The notes: generated from the letters alone by a model not told the origin. Positions 27,269 through 35,830 are shown, numbered from the stretch's first letter. The stretch: 64,000 bases of DNA from JASJAR01 sp038530285 (GCA_038530285.1 JBCBCY010000011.1:62001-126000); one strand, 5' to 3'. A program made the numbers and translations.

Positions 27269-28327
27269 CTAGTCCAACGAAAGCACAATCGGGCAGTGAT
27301 CGCTGGGGTATGCTTCTGCAAAAGTCAGAACGCGATCATCGCCCTCCGAGAACTTTCTTAGCGAGCCATCACATTGTTCCAACGCGCCACCAGCGTCTCG
27401 GAAGACAAGAGAATCCATCGGCATTTCGACTTGCACAGATGTGAGGGTTGTCCCAGCAGCAACATTCTTCAAGACAAAGAAATCAATCTCCCGATTGCTC
27501 GTCGGAGTAAACATCCAAGGTGTTGCGTCCTCTGCGTCGAAAGCTGGATTGTTGGCACGCGCCTCATCGGCTAGCGCTCCAAAGTCGAACTGGAAAGACC
27601 CCCAACACGATCTACCGCTTCCGTCAGGCAAGAATTGTGATTGTTCGATATCGGCAAAAAAGTCGGTACGGATAAGATCGTTTTCGTTGAGGAGCTTTCG
27701 GTTGAAGTCTCCGGCCAGCACCAAAGTCGCATCTGAGGGTTGCCGGTCCATCCATTCGCGCAAGATTTCAACTTGAGCCCTTTGGGTCGCGCAGTCATCG
27801 GCAGTGCCATCTTCAACAGAATTGTCTTTGCAGGTCGCTTTGAGGTGGAGCGAAGGAATAAGATACCGCTGTCCCTCAAACATCAAATCAACACCCACAC
27901 CACCCCTAACTTTACGCGGTGTATCCCCGCATTCATTTTGGTGTTCGATGGCCAATTCATCAATCTGAAAGAAGCTGAAATCGAGCTCTTCGCGTACAGC
28001 GATTGCGTTGTAGATGTCGTCGGCATCGTTCATGCAATTTGTGCTGTTCTCCAGGCAACGGGTTTCAAATTGAAAGCTATAGCCATCCGGCAAAACCGCC
28101 ATCAACGCGGCTTTACTACCAATCTCTTGGAAGGCAATAACGTCAGCGCCTAAGGAGGCAATGACACCCATGATCTCTGGATAGTCATCGCTCACTCGGT
28201 CGTAACCGCGCAGTTCTTTTCCAGGTTCTCCGAGGTTGGCGATATTCCAACTTGCGACTGTAAGCTTTTCGGCCTGTGCCAAGCTACTGATTGCACAGAA
28301 GACCGCAGCCAGATTCAAAGACTTCAT
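27269..28327 (-). CDS. Secreted endonuclease/exonuclease/phosphatase family protein
   Basis: A 352-residue protein with a cleavable-looking signal peptide (NLAAVFCAISSLAQA). The mature part shows the EEP/DNase I-like motifs: VASWNIANLG, DVIAFQEIG, VLAGDFNRKL, and the terminal YPSDHCPIVL. Members hydrolyse phosphodiester bonds in nucleic acids or lipids; an exported one suggests use of extracellular DNA or attack on it. The gene has a strong TAGGAGG site before ATG 28327, and it converges on the CBASS operon. Several Cys residues in the mature part could form disulphides. Confidence 0.85.
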   Translation of the reverse strand: MKSLNLAAVFCAISSLAQAEKLTVASWNIANLGEPGKELRGYDRVSDDYPEIMGVIASLGADVIAFQEIGSKAALMAVLPDGYSFQFETRCLENSTNCMNDADDIYNAIAVREELDFSFFQIDELAIEHQNECGDTPRKVRGGVGVDLMFEGQRYLIPSLHLKATCKDNSVEDGTADDCATQRAQVEILREWMDRQPSDATLVLAGDFNRKLLNENDLIRTDFFADIEQSQFLPDGSGRSCWGSFQFDFGALADEARANNPAFDAEDATPWMFTPTSNREIDFFVLKNVAAGTTLTSVQVEMPMDSLVFRDAGGALEQCDGSLRKFSEGDDRVLTFAEAYPSDHCPIVLSLD

Positions 28328-28409
28328 AAAACTCCCTCCTAAGAAATATTAGGTATTAAACAACCATAAGTGTAACGGCGTGGTGACATCGGTCAATCGG
28401 CACTAGACT

Positions 28410-28554
28410 CTTGGGGCGGCTGCCCCTGGCGCGGGTCAAGACAAATAGACGGTCTCCCGAGGCTCACCGTCTTCGCCTGTGGCTACGACACCTGCGCCCG
28501 CCGTCGATTTGATCTTGTCCCTTGCACCCCCGCTCTTCGCCAGAGGAGCAGAGG
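28410..28554. repeat. Direct repeat copy A (left border of cargo slot)
   Basis: About 145 bases closely matching 33611-33756 in the same orientation. Two blocks are nearly identical (the first about 57 bases, the second about 58) and flank a roughly 30-base stretch that differs but has the same length. It starts with the inverted repeat GGGGC/GCCCC. Right after it a hairpin (GGGTGCG-ATG-CGCACCC, 28553-28569) has a counterpart of different sequence behind copy B. The rest of 28328-28839 shows no convincing gene. Confidence 0.85.
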
Positions 28555-28596
28555 GTGCGATGCGCACCCTCGTTTGGAAAGGAAGGGCTGAACAGC

Positions 28597-28630
28597 AAAG
28601 AGCGACCCCAATGGTTCGGAGTCGCTCTTT
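28597..28630. terminator. Ten-bp perfect stem-loop
   Basis: AAAGAGCGAC and GTCGCTCTTT pair perfectly across a 14-base loop. Short A and T runs lie at both ends, so it may act in either direction. The similar stem at 34226-34247 downstream of copy B suggests both are part of the element backbone. Confidence 0.5.
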
Positions 28631-28839
28631 CATCTAATCAAGCTATCGTGCTGGTGTCAGGCCGCGATCTGTTTGCACCGTCGCATCAGACCCAATCCCG
28701 CAACCCCACCGAGAAGCAGGAATGCCGATGCAGGAAGCGCCAGAATTCATCTATCGATACAATTGGACCGCTAATCATCGGACACGCAATTTCGAAAGCG
28801 GATTGTTGACACCCACAACATGTTGTGTGAAGATAACGC

Positions 28840-29154
28840 ATGAGCACAAACTATCCGCCTTCGAGTAAGCGACTGAGAGCTGACGAAACCGAAAATACGG
28901 GATTTGTTCCCTCGGCACTTACTTCGAGCTTCTACCGTGAGGTTGTGCGGAGGGCCGACGTCTTGGATGTGGAAGGCTCTCGTGACGCGATGTTCTACAT
29001 TGCTGGTAAAGTAATTGGGAAAGAAGACGATTTGGACGCCATCACAACCGAGTTGGAGCAGTACAAATTTAGAACGCCAAGATCACGAAGCGAGGTCCAA
29101 GAGCATCTCATCGGAGCGCACTACCAGTCACGCCACCTTGCATTTGAGTGTTAA
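28840..29154 (+). CDS. Hypothetical protein
   Basis: A 104-residue soluble protein with no recognised domain, mixed charge and a probable helical middle (SFYREVVRRADVLD). The ATG at 28840 has GTGAAG upstream. Its 3' end overlaps the 3' end of the converging TIR gene by 4 bases. It lies inside the repeat-bounded cargo slot and may be a remnant or an accessory protein; nothing in the sequence links it to the TIR protein beyond position. Confidence 0.45.
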   Translation: MSTNYPPSSKRLRADETENTGFVPSALTSSFYREVVRRADVLDVEGSRDAMFYIAGKVIGKEDDLDAITTELEQYKFRTPRSRSEVQEHLIGAHYQSRHLAFEC

Positions 29155-30263
29155 CCAACGCTGGTTTTCACGAGATAGCAGTCGAACGTCATTGAGCCAT
29201 CAACCTCTTCGCTGCACCGAACGATAACGGGCTTTATGAGCGCGTCGCCGCTGAGCTCTGGGCTCCTTAGCCCGTATTCAAGTGGTTTGGATGGAGCAAA
29301 CTCCGTCGACCTTGAAAAATCTTCCAGAAGCATTTGTTTCCATGCTTTGTCTTCAGCACTCAACTCAAATCTGTCTTGATCTAGTTCCTGCTGCCAACGT
29401 CTGAATAGAGATGAGAAAGTTGCGGCCTGATCCACACGACCAACTCCAAAATGACGGAGAGCCGCCGGCTCAGTGTCCTGTGTAATAGCTAGTTTCTCAT
29501 TTAAAATTATGGTAGCTTCAGCTCTCAGCGAGTTGCTTTCTTTTCGCGCAGTCTCTCTATCTTCATCGGTTGCATTCTCGTCGTTGGCAGCATTGGAAAG
29601 ACATTCCCTCGCGGCCTTTCGAAGCCTCTTGACTTCAGACAGGTTAATAGGGTCCAGACTGAACTGCAGAAACTCTAGCCTGTGAAATATTGACCGCTCT
29701 GAAGTCCTTGTTGATGCCGCTTGAAGGTCGTCAAAGAGCTTGTCCGCTCGAAACTTGATCTCTTCTAGATCCGTCGCCGATAGAAATTGTAGAAACGGCC
29801 TAAGTCGTTCGCGCGTTTCTGAATGTGGTATGGCCCACTCCAAATCGGTGTGAAACTTGTGAACAAAACGGTAAATTTCATCCGAAGATCGTCCGTCTAT
29901 TGACAGTTGATCTTGCCGTATCGGAAGTCTTGCGTCTGAGAAATGAACTGTAACAACTTGCGACGGTTTGCTGCGAACTGCGTCCGCAGCACCACGTTCG
30001 TACATACAGTATGACCAATCAAATGTCGGGCTCGTATATATTGAGATGAAGAGATCGTTCCGACGAATTTCATCGATGACCGTCTCCGGAATACTCTCCC
30101 CTGGAGCGACTCCGCTTCTCGAATCAGTGAACTGAAAAATGTTCTCCCTAGAGATTCCCCATCGCCTGAAGTTCCTTGAGAACGCGTTAGCGATCTCGAT
30201 ATCGTGGGCGCGATAGCTCAAAAATATCGAGTAGTCATTTACTGTTTCAACCCCCTGATTCAA
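29151..30263 (-). CDS. TIR-domain protein
   Basis: A 370-residue protein. Residues 10-150 form a TIR (SEFIR-like) domain: YSIFLSYRAHD as the first strand and box 1, then LFISIYTSPTF and a WSYCMYERGA helix with E89 as the likely catalytic glutamate of NAD-cleaving TIRs. The rest (about 170-370) is helical, with long charged stretches, and unfamiliar. Translation seems to start at a TTG that overlaps the stop of the membrane-protein gene upstream, so the two are coupled. Bacterial TIR proteins often act in phage defence by depleting NAD or making a signal nucleotide; which applies here is not known. Confidence 0.82.
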   Translation of the reverse strand: MNQGVETVNDYSIFLSYRAHDIEIANAFSRNFRRWGISRENIFQFTDSRSGVAPGESIPETVIDEIRRNDLFISIYTSPTFDWSYCMYERGAADAVRSKPSQVVTVHFSDARLPIRQDQLSIDGRSSDEIYRFVHKFHTDLEWAIPHSETRERLRPFLQFLSATDLEEIKFRADKLFDDLQAASTRTSERSIFHRLEFLQFSLDPINLSEVKRLRKAARECLSNAANDENATDEDRETARKESNSLRAEATIILNEKLAITQDTEPAALRHFGVGRVDQAATFSSLFRRWQQELDQDRFELSAEDKAWKQMLLEDFSRSTEFAPSKPLEYGLRSPELSGDALIKPVIVRCSEEVDGSMTFDCYLVKTSVG

Positions 30264-30742
30264 AATATAAACTCCATAGTAAAGATGCTAAATGCAAGGG
30301 CTGCAAAGAACATCAGGCCGAATGTAATTGGCACTGCCGACTCAAATCGAGTCACAGGACGCACTTCACGAGACTCATAGATCTTCTCCTCGCTTGCAAA
30401 TGGTTGCAGTTCCATCTTCCGTTCGATTTCTTGTAGGTAATGAAACTTGGCTGCGCTTACATCGCGAAATGCAATCACTGAATTTCGCCAAAGAACGCAG
30501 AGGGCTATTCCGCAGACTGGCAGCGCCAGAAAGTGAATAGGGCTTGTGTCCAACGACGAAAGAAAACCATCGAAAGTCAACACTGCTGTACATAGCGAAG
30601 CATACCACACGTTTGTATCGACGCGCCGGCGGCTGTTTCGATCAGCAGACTCAATAAGCGCCTTGAACACTTCCAGACGTTCCTCTTTTTGTTGCATGCG
30701 CCGACGCCTCACCGATGCCCGACGTGGTCCGAGCATTCCCAT
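30260..30742 (-). CDS. RipA-like small membrane protein, partner of TIR
   Basis: About 160 residues with hydrophobic segments in the middle (LALPVCGIALCVLW and the stretch before it) and at the C-terminus (ITFGLMFFAALAFSIF). Between them lies WRNSVIAFRDVSAAKFHYLQEIE, a conserved-looking motif that resembles proteins labelled RipA-family octameric membrane proteins; the assignment is tentative. The stop overlaps the TIR start. Possible starts are 30742 or an internal ATG at 30697, which has a GTGAGG site. By position it may anchor the TIR protein to the membrane or be the pore it controls. Confidence 0.65.
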   Translation of the reverse strand: MGMLGPRRASVRRRRMQQKEERLEVFKALIESADRNSRRRVDTNVWYASLCTAVLTFDGFLSSLDTSPIHFLALPVCGIALCVLWRNSVIAFRDVSAAKFHYLQEIERKMELQPFASEEKIYESREVRPVTRFESAVPITFGLMFFAALAFSIFTMEFIF

Positions 30743-31061
30743 TCTATTCAATTATACTTTTTCATGTGGCGTGTCGACTGTGACAACACCAAGAAAGTTA
30801 TTGAGTTAGTTTAGTTCATTGTGTCTTTTCCCGCACTTAGAGAGTTACACGTGTTCCAAGCGACGGTTCCGGGACGAGCTGGCTTAAATCGGTATGGGCG
30901 TTGGGGCCTCTACAGTAGAAACTTAGGGACAAGGGATCGCATCAAACTACTCCAGGTCTCATTGAACCTGGAATGATCAACAAAAACCTTAGAGGCTACC
31001 ACAAATAGCAAAACCAGAGCCTTTGAACATTCAACCATTAACTATGGATCACAGTACATAT
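30743..31061. other. 319-bp intergenic region
   Basis: Between the protease-nuclease gene and the RipA-like gene. I see one short inverted repeat, CCAGGT/ACCTGG (30951-30971), and no coding frame or clear promoter. The length suggests that the TIR pair has its own promoter here. Confidence 0.4.
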
Positions 31062-33236
31062 CTAACCAAATCCGTTCTCAAAGGCGATTTTATCAATCCA
31101 TTCTGGGTGGTCGATCAGCGGATTGCGATTGCCTTGCACCCGTGCAATTTCGGCATTTCGATGTCGCTCGTAGCGACTTGGTTCTTCTGCACTGGCCCAG
31201 CCTGTAAGGATTCCAACGTTTGATTTGACCATCTCCTTTTTACTTCCGCTCTTCACATCACCGACGACGCCTGGATAGCGCAATACGAAATACAAAGTTG
31301 CTCGTGCAACGGCGCCCTTCCCAAAGTCGGGCTCAAATCGCCGGCCGTCCCGAAGGCCGCATTGGGGCCGGGCAGCTTCAAGGCTCAGATCCTCGAGGCT
31401 CTCTAGAATGCTGACTTCCGCCGCTCGAATTGCGTCTGCCTCGTCCTCTGTAAAGTCGGAATACGGGATGTTTGATCGGAAGCTGTTACAACCGCTCTCA
31501 CAAGTGAAGAGATGATGCATGTCTGACTTTTGCGCCCGCTGATCAACATCACCCTTGAACCAGGACTGGGGAACCACATGCTCGCAATTGAAGACACTGC
31601 TTTGCTCAAGGGTGGCGTCAATGGTATCGAGTTCCTCTTCCGTGAGCTCTAGGGAGGTTTTTTCCAAGAGCTCAGCGTGGCGTAGCCGGGCGAGCTCGAA
31701 TGCCTTCAATTCAGAAACAAACAGCTCTTCTGCCATCACATCGCCGGAATAAATGGACTTCAAGAACTCGTCCTCGTGCCGATCAATCCAAGGATAAAGA
31801 TGATCATGGCGTGCCGAGCGGTAGCTCAAAACGTTTGTGTGCGTAGCTTTGACGAGTTCATGCAGCGTCTCAAACCGCTTGGCTTTCGTTAGCCCGGTTG
31901 GAATGCCCGCATAGTAGTCTTCGATGGCATCGGCTTCTTCGCTTTCGTCCAAGTATTCTCCTAGCGGACTAAATACGCTTTCGATGTCATTCGTTTGCGG
32001 TCCTGGCATCCCAGGGGTCGATGTTGGTTGCGCTGCTCGCGTGAGATTACTGGTTCTCGAATCCGAACCATTTGTCGGCATCTGACCGAGCGGACCAAAT
32101 GCTAGTTGAAAGTCCCACCTGGCAATTCCGTCTGGTCCGATGTTGGGGCCACTACCTGGCCGCCCACCAGTTCCTCCATTCGCTGTTCTGTTGTTTGTTG
32201 AACCTGGACGTTCAGGTGCAGGTTCGAAGGCCTCGTCCAACAAACTTCCCTGATCCGAGCTCAGGTTTAGACTGTTAAGGTGGCTTACAATTCGACTGAT
32301 CCGAACCCCCTCATTCGCAACCCAGTTAACGCTCTCAGGATCATCGATGCCGGGACGATAGATACTCCCATCCATAAGAAGCCAATTGCCAGAAGCATCT
32401 TCGTCCGGGACACCTGCGTGATGCAACGCAGCCAGTTGCCATTGGTCGTTGCAGCACGGTGATCCCGACGAGCCGCGTTTTGTGTCCGTCGTGTAAATCA
32501 AAAAGTCACCGTCAGGACCGACAACCTTGTTTTCCCTTATTGCAATCTGTTGTCGTTCACCGCCGGGGTGTTGGATTATGTTGATCGGCTCTCCAGCAAT
32601 CGCCTTACCGCTATTGGCGATTAAATGAAGCCAACCGCGATCAGAAACCTTGTCGCCCTCCTGGTTCTCTTCTTCTACGCCAACAATCGTAAAGTCTAAC
32701 GGTGCATTGGTCACAAAAAACAGGGCTGGGTCTAATTGAAAGCGCCTTGGAGTCATGGTCTGCCCGTTGGAATCGAGAGCGTAATCAAACTCGACGCTCG
32801 CGTACGATGAAACGCCAGCATTTCCAAGGACATGATTGTTCGTCATGAGTAGCTGGGAGGAAATCATGAAACCCGTTCCGTAACCCTTTATTCGTCCGGC
32901 TGCGTCGCGGACGACAATACGTCCGACGGCACGCGCGGCGTTGCGGCCACCTTCAAAGAAGCTGACACCCATGAGTTCGTTTTGGTCGATAATGCGTTCT
33001 AGAGCTGAGACTTGTAGTGTACCAGATGTCATACCCTCCAACACTTCGGCGGCAATCTCAGGATGCCCCATCTGCACGAAGCGGTTGACGAAACGCGCCA
33101 TCTCATCTGCATTGTTTAGGGCCGCTGTATCTCGGACACGCCAGGCTTCTTGTAGCCGCTTTTGCCGATTTGCATTACGATCAGCGTAACGTTTTCTTGC
33201 GGACGCTATGACTTTCCGGTCGATTATCTCTCGCAT
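31062..33236 (-). CDS. Trypsin-like protease fused to endonuclease I
   Basis: A 724-residue protein. After a helical N-terminus (about residues 1-95) comes a trypsin-like serine protease: GTGFMISSQLLMTNNHVL (His), APLDFTIVGV (Asp) and TKRGSSGSPCC (Ser), all three catalytic residues present. A Gly/Pro/Ser-rich linker (about 325-425) leads to an endonuclease I (EndA/Bsn-type) domain with NCEHVVPQSWF, SDMHHLFTC, SNIPYSDF and, near the end, GNRNPLIDHPEW, the usual active-site motifs. No signal peptide is seen, so it acts inside the cell. AAGGAG lies 9 bases before the ATG. A small acidic gene precedes it by 33 bases. Protease-controlled nuclease activity would suit abortive infection; this is inference. 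Confidence 0.85.
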   Translation of the reverse strand: MREIIDRKVIASARKRYADRNANRQKRLQEAWRVRDTAALNNADEMARFVNRFVQMGHPEIAAEVLEGMTSGTLQVSALERIIDQNELMGVSFFEGGRNAARAVGRIVVRDAAGRIKGYGTGFMISSQLLMTNNHVLGNAGVSSYASVEFDYALDSNGQTMTPRRFQLDPALFFVTNAPLDFTIVGVEEENQEGDKVSDRGWLHLIANSGKAIAGEPINIIQHPGGERQQIAIRENKVVGPDGDFLIYTTDTKRGSSGSPCCNDQWQLAALHHAGVPDEDASGNWLLMDGSIYRPGIDDPESVNWVANEGVRISRIVSHLNSLNLSSDQGSLLDEAFEPAPERPGSTNNRTANGGTGGRPGSGPNIGPDGIARWDFQLAFGPLGQMPTNGSDSRTSNLTRAAQPTSTPGMPGPQTNDIESVFSPLGEYLDESEEADAIEDYYAGIPTGLTKAKRFETLHELVKATHTNVLSYRSARHDHLYPWIDRHEDEFLKSIYSGDVMAEELFVSELKAFELARLRHAELLEKTSLELTEEELDTIDATLEQSSVFNCEHVVPQSWFKGDVDQRAQKSDMHHLFTCESGCNSFRSNIPYSDFTEDEADAIRAAEVSILESLEDLSLEAARPQCGLRDGRRFEPDFGKGAVARATLYFVLRYPGVVGDVKSGSKKEMVKSNVGILTGWASAEEPSRYERHRNAEIARVQGNRNPLIDHPEWIDKIAFENGFG

Positions 33237-33269
33237 AAAAAGACTCCTTCAAAATAGTTCTTCTATCAT

Positions 33270-33494
33270 TTAAATGGCGGACCAGCTACTCAGCGTTTCA
33301 TCGTCCACCCACCCATGGAAACCAATCGCGCCGTCAACAATCGAGTTTTGGCCGGAACTGGCGATATTGGTAAAATGACGACCATCAGCAGTTCGATAGA
33401 GTTCCAAATAGTAACCGTCGTCCCCGCCTGTTGTGCCGTCAAATGCAAATTCATCAACAAGCACACATTCATCGATGTTTGGCTCGTCACTCAT
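33270..33494 (-). CDS. Small acidic protein encoded ahead of the protease-nuclease
   Basis: A 74-residue, strongly acidic protein starting at ATG 33494, which has AAAGGAG 7 bases upstream; longer frames from 33560 lack such a site. It carries a beta-like stretch (GYYLELYRTADGRHF) and many Asp/Glu. No family is recognised. It is 33 bases ahead of the protease-endonuclease gene on the same strand, so it is almost certainly co-transcribed. An inhibitor, an activator peptide or a substrate of the protease are all possible. Confidence 0.65.
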   Translation of the reverse strand: MSDEPNIDECVLVDEFAFDGTTGGDDGYYLELYRTADGRHFTNIASSGQNSIVDGAIGFHGWVDDETLSSWSAI

Positions 33495-33610
33495 GTCAAA
33501 TCTCCTTTCGTGCGATGTTGTGATGAAATGCAAACCAAAGACACCCTTAAGTCCCTCCATCCAAATATGAGCACTGTAACACTTTCATGACCGGCGACAT
33601 TCTACAGTAC

Positions 33611-33756
33611 CTTGGGGCGGCTGCCCCTGGCGCGGAATCAAGACAAATAGTCGGTCTCCCGAGGCTCGGCTTCTATCGCAAAGCTCTTGAAGTCTGTGCC
33701 CGCCGTCGATTTGATCTTGTCCCTTGCACCCCCGCTCTTCGCCAGAGGGGCAGAGG
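33611..33756. repeat. Direct repeat copy B (right border of cargo slot)
   Basis: Same orientation as copy A at 28410-28554, with a one-base insertion near the start. It is followed by a hairpin AGGTTGC-AGGC-GCAACCT (33754-33771) in the place where copy A has a hairpin of other sequence. No gene is convincing in 33495-33799; in both copies a minus-strand frame reads APLAKSGG-type residues and ends at an equivalent stop, but a start is lacking in copy B. Confidence 0.85.
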
Positions 33757-33799
33757 TTGCAGGCGCAACCTTGCCTTGATGAAAGGTAGTAGCAGGTCG

Positions 33800-33991
33800 T
33801 CAAGGGGACGGCCTGCGTCCGTGCTTGAGACGGCGGGCCTTGCTGATCAAAGCAAGCATGTCGTGGATGGCAATGGCGGTGCTGTCGTCAGGATCCAGGG
33901 TTACCAGAAGGTGGTTGAGTTCAACTTCCAGGGCATTGAGTTGATAGGTTGAGAGAGCGGATAGCTCTTGAAGTGTATATGTGGGGATCAT
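33800..33991 (-). CDS. Small helical hypothetical protein
   Basis: A 63-residue protein from ATG 33991, with CAGGAG 6 bases upstream. Longer in-frame starts up to 34252 have no site and give Pro/Arg-rich residues that look non-coding. The product is helical (YQLNALEVELNHLLVTLD) with a basic C-terminus. Function unknown; it sits next to repeat copy B and probably belongs to the backbone of the element. Confidence 0.55.
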   Translation of the reverse strand: MIPTYTLQELSALSTYQLNALEVELNHLLVTLDPDDSTAIAIHDMLALISKARRLKHGRRPSP

Positions 33992-34225
33992 GTCGGCTCC
34001 TGCGTGTCGGTCATTCAGACCCGGCCAATCCGGTGTCTTTCGTGGCAGAGGACGTGATGCAGGCGTGGTGGGGCCAAGACACCCAAAGGGGCGCAACGCA
34101 TGTGGAGCAGGCCTGCCCTTGGCCCTAGGACCCATCCCGACTGCTAGACCAGTCCCAGAAAGACACTGAGTGGAGGGAGTGGATGACCGCTGCGGCAGAG
34201 ACGCCTTGATCCCCCCAAACGCAAA

Positions 34226-34247
34226 AGAGCGACCCGAAGGCCGCTCT
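34226..34247 (-). terminator. Rho-independent terminator with TTCG loop
   Basis: On the minus strand, AGAGCGGCC-TTCG-GGTCGCTCT (one wobble pair) is followed by TTTT. It lies 31 bases after the stop of the 59-residue gene and should end that transcript. Confidence 0.75.
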
Positions 34248-34278
34248 CTCAATTGTTCATAGACTGAAGCTTTCGTGC

Positions 34279-34458
34279 TTAGCTCTTCTTGGTGGCGTTA
34301 TACGCCCCAATCCGGGTCTGATAGCTGGTGTAACTCTCTCCGGGTTGTTGCGCAGACGGCGGCGCGCCGGTTTGGGCTTCGAACTTGCCCTGATTGGTCG
34401 AACCCGCATGGGTGTTCTGGCCATTGGTCTTGAACGGATCATTGGTGTTTGACGACAT
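34279..34458 (-). CDS. Small hydrophilic hypothetical protein (59 aa)
   Basis: A 59-residue frame, rich in Asn, Gln, Gly and Thr, from ATG 34458 to TAA. AAGGAG lies about 8 bases upstream, and a terminator follows. A longer frame on the same strand but in another phase (34257-34517) gives an Arg/Pro-rich product and is a shadow. It is 39 bases downstream of the secreted protein gene, so co-transcription is likely. The composition recalls linker-type or disordered proteins; no function can be assigned. Confidence 0.6.
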   Translation of the reverse strand: MSSNTNDPFKTNGQNTHAGSTNQGKFEAQTGAPPSAQQPGESYTSYQTRIGAYNATKKS

Positions 34459-34497
34459 GCTTTCGTCTCCTTTTTGAGGTGGGTTGCTGGTGGGTGA

Positions 34498-35772
34498 TTA
34501 GAACTTGATCCCGCCACCGCCCGTGACGGCTTCGGATTTGGGAATGCGGTTCATCTGAACGATGGCCGTTTTGCGCTGTGGGGTGGGCTCGGCAATAAAG
34601 GCCTCCACCTGCCAGGCCTTCGGGCCGGAAATCTCAGTGAAGTGGTGATTGCGCACCTTCGCCTCGGTGAAGCCACCCCAGACATATTGATCCACCGCAT
34701 GCTTGCGCCAGAGATAGGCATTGAACCGGTCGCCAGCGGGGCCGAACTTCTCGGTCAGCGCGGTCACGATGTCTTGTTTGGACGTGCCCACAGCGTTTTG
34801 GAGAAGCGCGATGCTCTCCACTGTCCGCGTCTCCCGATCAAAATACACCACGCCGCAACTATGAACCTGGAGATCATCGCCGCAATTGAGGTCAGCCCTA
34901 AAGTGATCGGCATTGGGGACATTCATCTGTTCATCTGTGAGTCCGGCGACAAATGAATTCAACCCGTACCGCAGCCCGTCTTCATAAGTTGAGAAGCGGA
35001 ACGAAGTGCCCAGTTCTTCGCCAATGGTGAAGCCTGCATCGGCCAGGGCCACACGCGCCTCACCAATCGACATGCTCAGACGCACACCGGCCAGCACCAT
35101 CGCCTCTTCATCGACCGAGGACGGCTTTTGGGCAGCAGCAGATTCCACGCTCTTGCGTTGATCGGCAGGCAGCGCGACCTCATGAATGAGCTGGCCCGAG
35201 CGTTGCTCAAACAGCTTCATGCCAATGACCTGACCCCGTACACGGCGTTGGTCATTGGGGAAAACCCCAAAGGGTGTGACCTGCAACTCGACGATCACAG
35301 ACCCACGCGGGCTGATCTCACGGACCTTGCGGGCTTCGGCCACGGGCAGCGACCATTCATAGAAGTCGGCGGCATTGTCGAGAAAGAGCCCATAACCGCG
35401 CTTGAACGGGAAATACGTGCCCGGCTTAAAGACAGAGATACGATAGACACCCGTTGCCGCATCAAACTGGCCGATATCGCCTCGCACACGCAGTTGCAGA
35501 GCTTCGACATCGCCAAAGCCTTCGAACTCCGAGCGCAGCCTGTCTTCGACATCTTGGAGCACCTGCGGCTTATCAAACTCATTGGCGCGACGATACTCAA
35601 TGGAGTTCAACGCCCGTTCCCGGAAGTTGGGCGTATTCCCGGCCAGGTAATCTGCAAGAAGCTCGACCGTCCTATCGTCGGGGTTGTCGATGGTGCGTGC
35701 ATCTGCATTCCCGACGCTCAAAGCGGCACAGATCGCCAGGGTGGAGGCTAGGCGGATGGTCTTATGGATCAT
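34498..35772 (-). CDS. Exported hypothetical protein
   Basis: A 424-residue protein with a signal peptide (LASTLAICAALSVGNADA). The mature part is mixed alpha/beta, with a YFPFKRGYGLFLDN segment, a CGDDLQVHSCG pair of Cys that may form a disulphide, and a Gly-rich C-terminus. I do not recognise the family with confidence. It is transcribed away from the serine recombinase across a 101-bp segment bounded by inverted crossover-like sites, so its expression could depend on that segment's orientation. GC-rich like the mobilisation genes. Confidence 0.65.
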   Translation of the reverse strand: MIHKTIRLASTLAICAALSVGNADARTIDNPDDRTVELLADYLAGNTPNFRERALNSIEYRRANEFDKPQVLQDVEDRLRSEFEGFGDVEALQLRVRGDIGQFDAATGVYRISVFKPGTYFPFKRGYGLFLDNAADFYEWSLPVAEARKVREISPRGSVIVELQVTPFGVFPNDQRRVRGQVIGMKLFEQRSGQLIHEVALPADQRKSVESAAAQKPSSVDEEAMVLAGVRLSMSIGEARVALADAGFTIGEELGTSFRFSTYEDGLRYGLNSFVAGLTDEQMNVPNADHFRADLNCGDDLQVHSCGVVYFDRETRTVESIALLQNAVGTSKQDIVTALTEKFGPAGDRFNAYLWRKHAVDQYVWGGFTEAKVRNHHFTEISGPKAWQVEAFIAEPTPQRKTAIVQMNRIPKSEAVTGGGGIKF

Positions 35773-35812
35773 GGGTCTCCCTCACTCGAACAGGCCAAGT
35801 CGCGTGTCCAAT

Positions 35813-35830
35813 CAAAAGGGGACCCTTTTG
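35813..35830 (+). promoter_or_regulatory. Crossover-like site 1 (GA core)
   Basis: CAAAAGGG-GA-CCCTTTTG: eight-base palindromic arms around a non-palindromic two-base core, as in the hix/gix sites of serine invertases. It is the exact reverse complement of the site at 35932-35949. Confidence 0.75.

Noticed and set aside
28436..28633. 65-codon minus-strand frame across repeat copy A
   Set aside because: The equivalent frame in copy B shares the last codons but has no start; more likely conserved for the DNA or RNA sequence. It cannot be excluded as a small peptide.
34257..34517. 86-codon frame on the minus strand
   Set aside because: Arg/Pro-rich and without a ribosome-binding site; the 59-codon frame in another phase (34279-34458) has both a strong site and a terminator.
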